DNA from: Arctopsyche grandis | Taxonomy: Eukaryota > Arthropoda > Insecta > Trichoptera > Hydropsychidae | Assembly: GCF_051622035.1 (NCBI RefSeq) | Contig: NC_135356.1 | Coordinates: 12,634,079 to 12,698,078 of the forward strand | DNA length: 64,000 bases | Direction: 5' to 3' | The notes under the pieces: model-generated | Seen by the model: only the letters and a program-made list of their open reading frames with translations | The model's database searches: none | Told to the model about the DNA's origin: nothing | Translations under genes and position numbers: made by a program | In this document: one piece after another, positions 54,840 to 64,000 of the stretch | How positions within the stretch are numbered: position 1 is the first letter of the stretch | How the letters are laid out: the number at the start of each line of letters is the position of its first letter

Positions 54840-55890
54840 GGGCGCCCGCCGAAAATTTTCTAAAGGAGGGCTAAATATTTTTAGTAATGTTTTAATGTAG
54901 TTTTAATTTACTGTAGCGTATTTGTATGGTGAACGAATGGACAAGACACTGTAGTAATTAAGGGCATATGAATATTTTTCCACTTACATATTTAGGGAAT
55001 GTATATATTTAAGTCTGTTATATAATAACACATTATATGAAAACTTTCCAACAAAAGCTTTCTTTGTGGTCAAAAGGTATTAGTCAAGGATGCACGGAGA
55101 TGTTTTCGTGTTTGAATGATTTTCTCACGAATAATGAAATATCACTGTCGACTTCAGTGAAAAATGTTATACTTGATCACATGGCCGAATGGATACTATT
55201 TTTCAAAAAAATATTTCCCAAACTTGAATTAGGATAAAAGGAACAATTGGATAAGAACACCATTTGCCAAGTCCTTAAAATATGATCATATTACGTGGAC
55301 ACCCCAAGAAGAGTTGATCGGTATCAGATCAGATAATTTGCTTGAAGTGGAATTTAATGAAAAAAGTATTTCAGAATTTTGGTTAAGGCGACAGCAAAAA
55401 TATCCTACTATTGGAAAAAAAGCCCTGGTAACTCTTATTCCATTTCGCGACTACATTTTCGTCATTACTTATATTAAAAACGTAAAGGAGGTATGTATAA
55501 AATAAGCAAAGGTCATGCCCTTTCACGGAGACGTTGGAAGATGCTTTATGACATTGAACCCGATATCGATTTTGTATGTAAAAACATGCAACCTCATCTA
55601 TCGCATCAAATTGTTTCATGTCTGTATAGTTTTTATTCAAAAAAAATGTTTTTAAGCAAATTTTGTACTGAATATAAATATGTGTATTATAATTGTAATA
55701 ATTACTGCCAAATAAACCTTTTAACTAGAAAAACAATTTTTTAACGAATTAATTATTTCAAATTTAGGGGGTCGTGACATGAAAGCAATTGGGATGCATT
55801 GGTTTAATTTATTATTATGAATTTGAATTATAATACTAAACCAACAAAAATTTTACCCCCCACTGGGAAAAGCTGTAATGACGCCCCTGG
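54840..55890 (+). pseudogene. Decayed hAT transposase (ZBED5-like) with element ends
   Basis: The right end GCTGTAATGACGCCCCTGGG (to about 55890) is a recognisable hAT terminus. The left end near 54840 (CATGGGCGCCCGCC) is degenerate. Successive plus-strand frames read SFQQKLSLWSKGISQG, FLTNNEISLSTSV and KNVILDHMAEW, then WIRTPFAKSLKY, EELIGIRSDNLLEVEFNEKS, EFWLRRQQKYPTIGKKA and, after more disruptions, EPDIDFVCKNMQPHLSH. This is the order of the C-terminal half of ZBED5-type hAT transposases. Frameshifts and stops break it in at least three places. Confidence 0.75.
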
Positions 55891-56226
55891 GCTCAAATAT
55901 TGAAATTTTGACGGTATACTTTGGTTGTTTTGCAATAAAAACATTTATTTTGTAGCGTTAATCATATAAAAGAACGTTTGTTAAATTAGTTAGTGTCACT
56001 GTCGCAAATGGGTACGAGGCTATGCATGCAACTATCGCGAGCTGACATGTGCCAGGTGCACCAACCGTACATCGATCACACGTAGTCGAGTAGTGCTGGC
56101 GGCAGTGCGTCACGAGCGCTGCTGTCAACGTTGACACCCACCATGACAGTAATGTCACGTCGCGGACGCACTCGAGCGATTCATCCACGCCCCTGACCCT
56201 TCCCTCGTTACTATTACCTCATCAAC
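55891..56226 (+). promoter_or_regulatory. Candidate promoter and 5' leader of the nucleotide-sugar transporter gene
   Basis: TATAAAAG is at 55965-55972 and an initiator-like TCACTG begins at 55996, about 32 bases on, a plausible start site. The leader would be about 230 bases, GC-rich, and contains a 25-codon upstream frame (ATG 56008, stop 56083-56085). An intron in the leader cannot be excluded. Confidence 0.45.
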
Positions 56227-57213
56227 ATGTCTGACGACGACGACACGGAAGCCCCCAACCTTCAACCCAAGATCTTCAGCGCCATCCTCTATGGAGCAGC
56301 CTCGTTCCTGATAACAGTGGTCAACAAAATGGTGCTCACCACCCACCACTTCCCCTCTTATCAGGCACTCGGCCTAGGCCAGATGATCACAACCATCATA
56401 GTCCTATTCCTATCGAGATCATTCGGCATAGTAAAATTCCCATCGTTCGGACGGGACACTGTCCGCAAGATATGGCCACTCCCCGTCATCTACCTCGGAA
56501 ACATGATCACCGGCTTAGGAGGCACTAAACAACTCAGCTTACCTATGTTCACTGCTCTCAGACGCTTCAGCATCCTAATGACGATGATAGCCGAACGGAT
56601 AGTTCTCAACGTGAGGCCGTCGTTGGCGGTGAAACTGAACGTGGCCGCTATGGTAGTCGGAGCTCTAATAGCAGCTGCGGATGATGTCACCTACACGCTC
56701 TCCGGATACGTTTTGGTATTGTCGAACGACTTCTTCACGGCCACCAATGGTGTGTATGTGAAGAAGAAGCTCGACTCCAGGGAGCTCGGAAAATACGGCC
56801 TCATGTACTACAATTGTCTGTTTATGATCTTGCCCGCTGTCGGAATAGCGTATGCTACTGGAGATTTGCACGCCTCGTATGCTTACGAGCACTGGTCCGA
56901 TCCCGTATTCTTATCGCAGTTTTTGCTCTCGTGTGTAATGGGGTTCGTGCTGTCTTACGGTGTGATGCTGTGTACGCTCTACAACGGCGCTCTCACCACG
57001 ACCATCATCGGCTGTTTGAAGAACATCTCGGTGACGTATTTGGGTATGGTGATCGGAGGCGATTATGTCTTCAGTTGGGTGAATTTTGTCGGTTTAAATA
57101 TAAGCGTTTTCGGTAGTATACTGTATACGTACTTCACGTTCAGGAAGAAGCCGAGCACCCAAAGTTATAAGCCGTTGAAGGAATCATCCGAGGCTAAGTC
57201 GGAAGTAGTTTAA
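56227..57213 (+). CDS. frc: Nucleotide-sugar transporter, SLC35D / fringe-connection family
   Basis: The 328-aa product belongs to the drug/metabolite transporter superfamily. SLC35D1 and Drosophila Frc carry UDP-glucuronic acid, UDP-N-acetylhexosamines and UDP-xylose from cytosol into ER/Golgi, feeding Notch (Fringe) glycosylation and proteoglycan synthesis. About ten membrane segments are visible (near 16-38, 49-66, 80-98, 105-122, 134-152, 158-175, 193-210, 227-249, 255-275, 280-304). Family motifs include NKMVLTT (33-39), LPMFTALRRFSILMTMIAE (105-123), NGVYVKKKLDSRELGKYG (174-191), YNGALTTTIIGCLKN (252-266) and GGDYVFSWVNFVGLNIS (277-293). The acidic N-tail and charged C-tail would face the cytosol. 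The start is supported by an in-frame TGA at 56194-56196 and the context CAACATG. Length is normal for the family. The gene is a single uninterrupted exon and much richer in G+C than its surroundings. I assign the family firmly; orthology to frc rather than a paralogue is inferred. Confidence 0.93.
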   Translation: MSDDDDTEAPNLQPKIFSAILYGAASFLITVVNKMVLTTHHFPSYQALGLGQMITTIIVLFLSRSFGIVKFPSFGRDTVRKIWPLPVIYLGNMITGLGGTKQLSLPMFTALRRFSILMTMIAERIVLNVRPSLAVKLNVAAMVVGALIAAADDVTYTLSGYVLVLSNDFFTATNGVYVKKKLDSRELGKYGLMYYNCLFMILPAVGIAYATGDLHASYAYEHWSDPVFLSQFLLSCVMGFVLSYGVMLCTLYNGALTTTIIGCLKNISVTYLGMVIGGDYVFSWVNFVGLNISVFGSILYTYFTFRKKPSTQSYKPLKESSEAKSEVV

Positions 57214-58345
57214 ATATATGTATGTATGAATGGTTTCATCTCCAGAACTGAGCTAAAGAAGACTTTTTCAATGAATCCCAAAGAGCAGCATTATATTTAT
57301 ACATCAGCCAACTTTAATGGAAGATGATTGTAGACTTTAAATTTTATACTTACTAATATTCAATATAATCGAATTGCACTTTGGGTTTCAAAATCAAGAA
57401 TTAAAATTTTAGTAATAACGAGAAGAAATCGAAATCACTTGAATGATATCTAATATTAAGTTAAAATCAGGGTTGTCTCAAAGCTCCAGCAGACTAGGCA
57501 CGTGCCATTTTTACTTTTTTTTATTATAAAATTGAAAAAAAAATTGGCTGTCTTTGAACTTATAAAATATTTTATATTTATATTATTTGATTTTTTATAT
57601 TCAAGGGATTATTTTCTTAGGATTGTATTCTGATAAAATACTGCTTCACGAAATTAAATATCTTAACCAATCAAATGGAATGAAAGATATTTTCTAAATT
57701 TTATGTATGTGTTTTTAAAAATATGTTCCGCAATAACATGTTCCTTTGGCAAATTCTGTCTAGGGGCGCCATATACCCTCAGGCCGGGTCTGGTTGGAGT
57801 GAAAGCTTTGTTTAACTGAATTGATCTGAGCTATTCATAAAGTCAAAAAAGTTCCATCCTCAATCACTCATACTGATTCAGCACCTCTATAGTAGAAGAT
57901 GATTAGCATTTAGTAAGTTTGGGAGATGAAACTCTTCTTAAAACAAAGCAACCTTTTTTATTTTGTCCACTGTTTGTACATGCATATATGATATGCAACG
58001 GTGATTAGAATAATTTAGAATTATATCAAGAATCTTCTCATCGAATTGATTTGACTTCATATTCAACGGGCATTGTCTCTCTACTATTAACGATTTAGAA
58101 AAACTTAGTTTGTAAGAGAACATTTAACATGTTTCATCAAATCAATGGTTAATATTATTTAAAAAAAAAACAGCTTACTCGTAAGATATTAGGAGCACAG
58201 TCAGTTCATATCCAACACCAGGCCTGATCTTATATGAAAACATACGACAAATCAGAATCCATCGACTGATTGTGACTTGCTTACGTCTACGAGTCATATT
58301 TGAAATAGACTCGAGTCCGATTTGTCGTATGTTTTCTAAGCCAAC
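57214..58345. other. 3' flank of the transporter gene, no further gene seen
   Basis: AT-rich. A variant polyadenylation signal ATTAAA at 57400-57405 would give a 3' UTR of roughly 200 bases. Transposon-like words (CAGGGTTGTCTCAAAG at about 57471, GGGGCGCCATATACCC at about 57763) hint at a decayed element of about 300 bp. Confidence 0.4.
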
Positions 58346-58535
58346 AACTAGAGATTGCATTACCGATTTACCGGAAATTATTTTATCGCGAATAAAGTAC
58401 ATATACAGGTATATTTTTGCATTACAAATGGATTTAGGTACTTTTGAATTTGATTATTTTCATGCTTCAGAGTGGCAACACAGACCAACCAAGTCGTAAT
58501 AAATGCGATCAGATGGTTGTTTTCATTGGTAAACG

Positions 58536-58805
58536 GACTACTAGTCATATGTAAATCAGTCACAGGACAACCGGTCGCTCTAGATCGGTCATACGTGATC
58601 ACCCGTCACACTAAAACTGGTCACGAGAAAACTGGTCACACCCTAAAATCGGTCAACCAGTTTTTTCGTGACCGATTTTAGGGTGTGACCAGTTTTCTCG
58701 TGAGCAGTTTTAGGGTGTGACCAGTTTTAGTGTGACGGGTGATAACGTGTGACCGATCTAGAGCGACCGGTTGTCCTGTGACCGGTTCACATTTGACTAG
58801 TAATC
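58536..58805. repeat. Palindrome built from GACCGGT/GACCAGTTTT words
   Basis: The left half 58538-58655 and right half 58668-58803 are reverse complements with few mismatches. GGACAACCGGTCGCTCTAGA pairs with TCTAGAGCGACCGGTTGTCC, and CTGGTCACACCCTAAAATCG pairs with CGATTTTAGGGTGTGACCAG. Each half itself consists of repeated GGTCAC words. There is no open frame. Confidence 0.88.
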
Positions 58806-58829
58806 ACCGAACCGTTTTAATTATGATTA

Positions 58830-59701
58830 CACTGAGCAACAAAAAAAATTACCAGAGTGGAGACTAACCCTTCTTTACTAACTTTGACCCACTGAATTCG
58901 ACTATAATAATGATTTTTGTTGGTTGGTGATCGTTTACGAGATATGAGCGTTTAAAAAAATGCGCAATTTTTACAGTATTTTGGCATTTGCGGTCTTTAA
59001 CTCAAAATCTAGTATTGCTGTGCTCAAAGTGAGTATTGAAATCAATAGTCAGATGTTTTTCCTATTGATTGTGATATTTCATTGCTTTAAAATACTTATA
59101 ATTAATTGTCTAGCGAATTTTAAAAGTCAAAAATATATTTTTTTTTCTGTGCTGTTTTTCATTTATTTGGCAAATTTTTTATTTCACCACGTTTATAAGG
59201 ATTGGTTTTCTATCTCAATATTTTTCTTTTTTATCTAAACGTACTAACTCAAGCGGTAATTGCAATTTAAATGCTTTCGTTGTGTATATAACCATATACA
59301 CAACGAAATTGTGTATACCAAAAAACCAATCCTTATAAACGTGGTGAAATAAAAAATTAGCCAAATAAATGAAAAATAGCACGGAAAAAAAAATATATTT
59401 TTGACTTTTAAAATTCGCTAGACAATTAATTATAAGTATTTTAAAGCAATAAAATATCACAATCAATAGGAAAAACATCTGACCATTGATTCCAATACTC
59501 ACTTTGAGCACAGCAATACTAGATTTTGAGTTAAAGACCGCAAAAGCCAAAAAACTGTAAAAATCGCGCATTTTTTTAAACGCTCATATCTCGTAAACGA
59601 TCACCAACCAACAAAAATCATTATTATATTCGAATTCAGTGGGTCAAAGTTAGTAAAGATTGGTTAGTCTCCGCTCTGGTAATTTTTTTTGTTGCTCAGT
59701 G
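58830..59701. mobile_element. Foldback element family CACTGAGCAAC, complete copy
   Basis: The 872 bp are almost entirely two inverted arms of about 400 bp: the left end CACTGAGCAACAAAAAAAAT, the right end TTTTTTTTGTTGCTCAGTG, and the centre around AACCATATACACAACGAAAT. It is preceded by TA and followed by TT where the family seems to have TA, consistent with Tc1/mariner-type target use. Seven other full or partial copies occur in the window. No transposase frame is present, so it needs one in trans. Confidence 0.85.
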
Positions 59702-59808
59702 TTATTATTACGAATAGACTTTTATGTATTTGTATGTTTTATTTTTAATTATTTACGGTTCAATCTAGTTGTTCGTTGATAATTATTTTGACGGTAAATT
59801 GCAATCCC

Positions 59809-61694
59809 TATTGACAACTCTAGGAGCAGGCCTATCGATGCCATTATCGTGACGGGCTAGATTCGACACTGAAAAGGTTGTTTAATTAAATTGAACTTAG
59901 ACACGTAGTGAGGCTCAACTTCCAAAAACAGACATATAAACTATTCACTTTTAAACGTGTAGTTTTTGCGTTTTTATATAGTCATATATGTTTTTTGTAT
60001 AAGCGTTTTTGTTTAATTTTTTTTTTTTATTATGTAATAACGGAAGTCGTTTATCGACTCGTTGTTTTCCACTGTATACGCTTATATTTATATATTATCA
60101 CAAAATAACTAACCACTTATTTGTTTCCATGTGAAGACTGTCCACTAACAATAATTATAATATAATGTAATTTTGTTACCGTAAGCGAGAATCTTATAAA
60201 ACATGTAATAAAAGACAATGTAGTGTGTTGCACACATTTGCGACGGCAAAAAATATCACATATCTTTGTACGCGCGCTATGAATTGCGATTGCAGGGAAC
60301 TCACTCGAGTGTTTAACTACTTATATTTACTTAAAATAATATGTATATGTAATGTAATGTTTACTTAATTCTTTCTGTCGAGTATAAATCAACAAGTAAA
60401 GGCAATTAGAAGACTCTTAAGATGATCATATCGTACTACCGGTTGCGTCACTAGGGGTAGTGTCTATTTGTAGTGTATATATTTTATCAATTATTAATAT
60501 TTTTCAATTGTTATGACTTATGAGAGAAAAGCGCCATAAGAGCTTAGTGCATACGTTATTTCTGGATTGCGTCTCTGTCAGATTGAATCAGTTAACCTTC
60601 TTACCTTTAGATACATACATTGATTTCTCAGGAATTTGAACAAAAGCCAATTATGACTCATATTTGATGCTATATATAGCTGCACCAGACGGATTTCGCG
60701 GTAGCTGTATAAATACAGGAAGCTGTATATATACAGAAATCTGTATATATACCGAAATTCCAATGAGGCGTGTAGCCGCTCGAGGATCGTCATACAACGA
60801 ATATGTCGAGTTGGAACAATTTGGTGTCTCCCGGTGCAGACCACACGGGCCTAGGGAAGCTACTGGTATTACATTTGTGTAAAAATGTCGGTATTGATCT
60901 GATTTTTGCTGTTACAAGAAATCAAAGTGGAAAATTTGGTCTTTGATAGAACTTTTTCGCTGTAAAAATTGTCTTTACTTTTCGATTTATTTTCTTATAT
61001 GTGTCAAATCTGCAGGTCGTTGTACCGAATATTTCAATGTGGCAATTTAGTTGCTTTAAACTGACTCACAGTATTATTTGAAATTTTTCGCTCACAGAAA
61101 TGTTTTTCAGTGGATCGCTTCGATGCTATTGAAAATCATTACAAATGTATTATATTTTAAGTATTAGTTGCATTTATACAATTAAATAATTAATTTTACT
61201 GTGCAATATGTATTGTAGTATGTATTTTAATATTATTGCAATATGTATTTTACTGTGCAATATGTATCGGTGCCATTTTTATGACCGCATGACGAAGTAT
61301 TTTGATTGTTCATTCATTGCCATGATTTTTAACTTTATTTTATATATAGTGCACATTTCAACAGCGCAAAGCTGGCAGTTATTATTTTCTATATATGGAA
61401 AAATTTAATTTTATCTTGAACTACCAGTGAAACTTTCTAATGTATTTTTTAGACATATATAAAGTGTGAAATAAATGTTGTGAATTTCTACTAAAGACAA
61501 GTACGAAACAAATTTCATCTTCTTATTTTTTCTTCAAATCCACATTCAATATTTACATTTCAATCAACATGCAAAAACAATTTGGAGCAATTTTTATACA
61601 AAAATTCTATGTAATTATTTTTTCAATCATACATATCATGATGACCTTTAAAATTTTCTTTTTATTCCAAAATTTTTTTAACTGGTCATATGTG
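59809..61694. other. No gene seen
   Basis: AT-rich. At 60708-60762 three 18-base units (AGCTGTATAAATACAGGA type) follow one another. The 72-codon frame over them (60664-60882) has no recognisable domain. The rest carries no element end that I recognise. Confidence 0.45.
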
Positions 61695-62427
61695 CAGTGG
61701 CGTAATGAGGATAAATAGCGCCCGGGGAACACCTTTTTTTTGCGCCCTCTCCCCCCCCCCCTCTTTCATCATATTTGTCGAATTATAGAATTTGCTAAGA
61801 AACAAATACATATTATAAACGTTGATGATGTCTTCTTGACTGACGACGGCGAAATGATCTCGATTTTTAAAAATATATCGTATAATTTTAAATACAGTAA
61901 ATACAAGAATTTCTGTACTTTATTAATGTATAGGATTTTCAAGCGTTCAGACACAAAATATAATATATATATATATACAGTGGCGGCTCGTGAAAATCCA
62001 AAGTGAGGAGCTGTAGTAGCTCGTTGACCATCCGGTGACCAAATACAAACAAAAATAGCAATCATATGTACTGTACTGGGAAGTCTGCAGCCCCCGTATG
62101 GACGACAAGAATATAATGGATATGTACTATATTGGGAGGGCTGCAGCCCAAATGGACGAGCCGCCACTGTATATATAGAAAGCATTTTCTTAAAATGCTA
62201 CTTTCGCTCCTATGGTTGGGCTCAAATCTGGCGCCACATTATTGCTTTCAATACAAAGCCTAGAAAGACTGGTGAAGTTTGTTGACTAATTCGTCACCCA
62301 CTCTCATTGCACTTTTCGAAATAAACCTATGTTACTATAAAATTCGACAATTTAATATTTTGCCCTTAAAATTGGTGTACCCGGGATATCAATACTTCCC
62401 CCCCCCCCCCTTCCAGTTACGCCACTG
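61695..62427. mobile_element. Non-autonomous hAT element with exact 8-bp target duplication
   Basis: The left end CAGTGGCGTAATGAGG and right end CCAGTTACGCCACTG are the same terminal type as 13050-14177. The flanks are CATATGTG (61687-61694) and CATATGTG (62428-62435), a perfect 8-bp duplication. Poly-C tracts lie near both ends (about 61751-61761 and 62399-62410). There is no transposase frame. A second MITE (61978-62169) is nested inside. Confidence 0.9.
61978..62169. mobile_element. 192-bp hAT MITE with CAGTGGCGGCTCGT ends, nested
   Basis: Terminal inverted repeats CAGTGGCGGCTCGT and ACGAGCCGCCACTG, with an inner CTGCAGCCC/GGGAGGGCTGCAG pairing. It is flanked by TATATATA on both sides; because the target is an (AT)n run this duplication is weak evidence by itself. 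Confidence 0.8.
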
Positions 62428-62613
62428 CATATGTGACTATTATTTTTTTGATACTTATTGGTTATACAGACGCGTCTGAGCATCGAGTATACACACTTAT
62501 GCCAACTCAAACAAATATATGGCAATGAAATTAATGGCCTCTAGTTGTTGTTAACAACCGAAGATTGACAAATTATTTTATTATACACACCTACATACAT
62601 ATGTATATATATA

Positions 62614-63130
62614 TTAGGTATTCCCGGAATTAATGTCGTTTTTGTAATATGCAATTTTGACTCGGGTCTCTTTCGGTTCGTTGACCATTGAAGACTTGTC
62701 TTGTGTTTTTTTCTTCTTCTGGATTCCATGCGTTCCTTTTGAACAAAAAAAATCTTTTGTACCTGATCCACAAAAAATGATAGAGATGTATCCATCAGAA
62801 GCTCATTTAAGGAGCAATATGTTATTGTTGTTTCACGCGAAAAATGTGCCGTAGAGGCTTCAAAATTCATTTGCAACATATACGGCGATATACTGGATGT
62901 GAAGAATGTGTCATTGTTGGTTTAAGAAATTTCAATCAGGCAATCTGAGCTTGGATAACGAGCCTCGAAGTGGACGGTGCATTCAAGAAGATTAAGCATC
63001 TCTAAAGGCTGATATCGAAGCAAATCCAATGTTGACTCTTGATGATATACATATATCTTGATGTAAATAATTTAAAAAATTAAGTTTGAATTTTACTATA
63101 AAAAACGACATTAATTCCGGGACGACCTAA
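62614..63130 (+). mobile_element. Internally deleted mariner element
   Basis: The terminal inverted repeats (TTAGGTATTCCCGGAATTAA and its counterpart TTAATTCCGGGACGACCTAA) are followed by TGTCGTTTTT on the left and preceded by AAAAACGACA on the right. TA flanks both ends. Inside, plus-strand frames from about 62777 read MYPSEAHLRSNMLLLFHAK, EASKFICNIYG and KKFQSGNLSLDNEPRSGR, then DIEANPMLTLDDI. This is the helix-turn-helix N-terminus of mariner transposase, interrupted by frameshifts and a stop. The catalytic D,D34D region is entirely missing, so the 517-bp copy is a deletion derivative of a roughly 1.3-kb element. Confidence 0.88.
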
Positions 63131-63417
63131 TATATAAATCATCTGTCTATGAATTTCACATATTTATTTATTTATTACATTTTATACGAGGAAGGCCTTA
63201 CACATGTTCTGGTGGAGTATTGGCCAGTATTGCATTATTGCAGAGAGAATGTCTTCAAACGTATCTTAAATAAAATCGTTTTCGATTTTTATCCATATTG
63301 TTCGATATAACGTCAATCACTGGTTGCATACTGTCACTTTACTTCAACTGTTTGCGACACCTAGAGGCCATTCGTGTAACTGCCGTGTATTTTTATGTGT
63401 TAGTGTAAGTGTGTATA
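63131..63417. other. No gene seen
   Basis: Short stretch with a TATACGAGGAAGGCCTTACA segment resembling the SINE tail region, otherwise unrecognised. Confidence 0.4.
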
Positions 63418-63690
63418 CAGGTAGTCCTCGACTTATGACCAAAAGAAATCACCGATTATCAGAAAATTATTTTTCAAAATTACCATTAAATTTTTTAAAC
63501 ATTAAATCATGGGCTGTTGTTACGCCACTGCCAAGTCTTGGAAGAAGTTAAATGGCGTATATTTTCGAGAAATTAGTAAATATGCACATTTTGAAGTGAA
63601 TAAAATTGATAAATTTTGACGTTTTGTATGAAATTCAAACTATGACCGAAGTGCAAGAACGTGTTTCCGTCGTAAATCGAGGAATACCTG
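63418..63690. mobile_element. 273-bp Tc1/mariner- or pogo-type MITE
   Basis: The left end CAGGTAGTCCTCGACTTATG and right end GTAAATCGAGGAATACCTG are inverted repeats, and TA flanks both ends (63416-63417 and 63691-63692). This is the type of terminus seen in pogo/Tigger-like and related elements. No transposase frame. Confidence 0.8.
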
Positions 63691-64000
63691 TACTCTATAC
63701 TCAGATCCGCCCATATAACCAATAAGTATTTTATTTTTTTGTATTTATAGTCTGAATATTTTTATATACAAAACTTATAGAAGCCTTGTTTTTAGAAAAC
63801 TTTTTTTTACTAGACTTTTCTATGTTTCACTTCGCTAACGATTCAGTATTTATTCCTACAGTCTTCCAATCGTTTTGAAACTTTACAATTTTAATTAAAA
63901 GAATTAGAAAATAATTAAACAATTTTTAAGGACATTATGAAATGCTTAGATAATGGTCGAGTCAATATTTCTATTTCATAAACTCAAATAGTCAAATCCT
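63691..64000. other. No gene seen
   Basis: AT-rich end of the window without a recognisable feature. Confidence 0.5.

Larger units (their letters stand above)
58346..59808. mobile_element. hAT-like element carrying a palindrome and a foldback insertion
   Basis: The ends are AGAGATTGCATTACCG on the left and GGTAAATTGCAATCCCTA on the right. The flanks CCAACAAC and TTGACAAC agree at 6 of 8 positions, which would fit an old hAT target duplication. It shares AGAGTGGCAACACAGACC and CGGTTCAATCTAG with 32303-32940, which lacks the two insertions found here (58536-58805 and 58830-59701). Confidence 0.6.

Noticed and set aside
59215..59571. 118-codon minus-strand frame and its mirror at 58960-59238
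   Set aside because: Both are readings of the two arms of the foldback element and give almost the same peptide. The family has no transposase motif.
60664..60882. 72-codon frame with an 18-base internal repeat
   Set aside because: The repetition comes from TGTATATATAC simple sequence, and no start, splice or domain evidence was found.

Overview
This 64 kb window looks like nuclear DNA of an insect. It is AT-rich and full of (CATA)n/TACATATGTA microsatellites, non-LTR retrotransposon pieces, hAT and Tc1/mariner-type DNA transposons, MITEs and tRNA-derived SINE copies. It has spliceosomal introns and a TATA-plus-initiator promoter of arthropod type. I cannot fix the insect order from the sequence alone. 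There are no prokaryotic operons, CRISPR arrays or ribosome binding sites.

Only two host protein-coding genes can be supported well, both in the right-hand third. (1) A three-exon gene at 48361-52322 encodes a 762-residue secreted, Lys/Ser/His/Tyr-rich protein that I do not recognise. Its signal peptide is split over two tiny exons, and a TATA box and initiator lie 32 bp apart just upstream. (2) An intronless, intact 328-codon gene at 56227-57213 encodes an SLC35D-type nucleotide-sugar transporter, the family of human SLC35D1 and Drosophila fringe connection. Four short open segments with plausible splice or start signals (6290-6409 minus, 11517-11656 plus, 34395-34590 minus, 45091-45213 plus) are listed as weak exon or small-gene candidates.

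Layout: 1-9600 is mostly unrecognised AT-rich DNA with one SINE and pieces of a Jockey-type 3' UTR broken by a DNA transposon. 9628-17276 is a run of nested foldback and hAT elements. 17277-29760 is sparse, with Helitron-like ends, a decayed RTE-type element and a 140-bp tandem repeat. 29765-31296 holds a host repeat and a foldback. 32300-40240 holds hAT-like, SINE and Jockey copies and a large inverted repeat. 40405-44040 contains a 5'-truncated non-LTR element with an intact reverse transcriptase frame inside copies of the same host repeat. 44200-48000 is a MITE cluster that runs up to the promoter of the secreted-protein gene. 52834-55890 holds two decayed hAT transposases and a chimeric retroelement remnant with a G-rich minisatellite. 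58346-63690 holds nested hAT-like, foldback, mariner and pogo/Tc1-like elements.

The most distinctive structure beyond the two genes is the abundance of near-perfect hairpins: 133-bp hAT MITEs with exact 8-bp target duplications, foldback elements of about 0.9 kb, and perfect palindromes at non-LTR copies that look like template-switch products. I found no convincing new functional system. The undescribed secreted protein and the hairpin-generating events are the points most worth checking.
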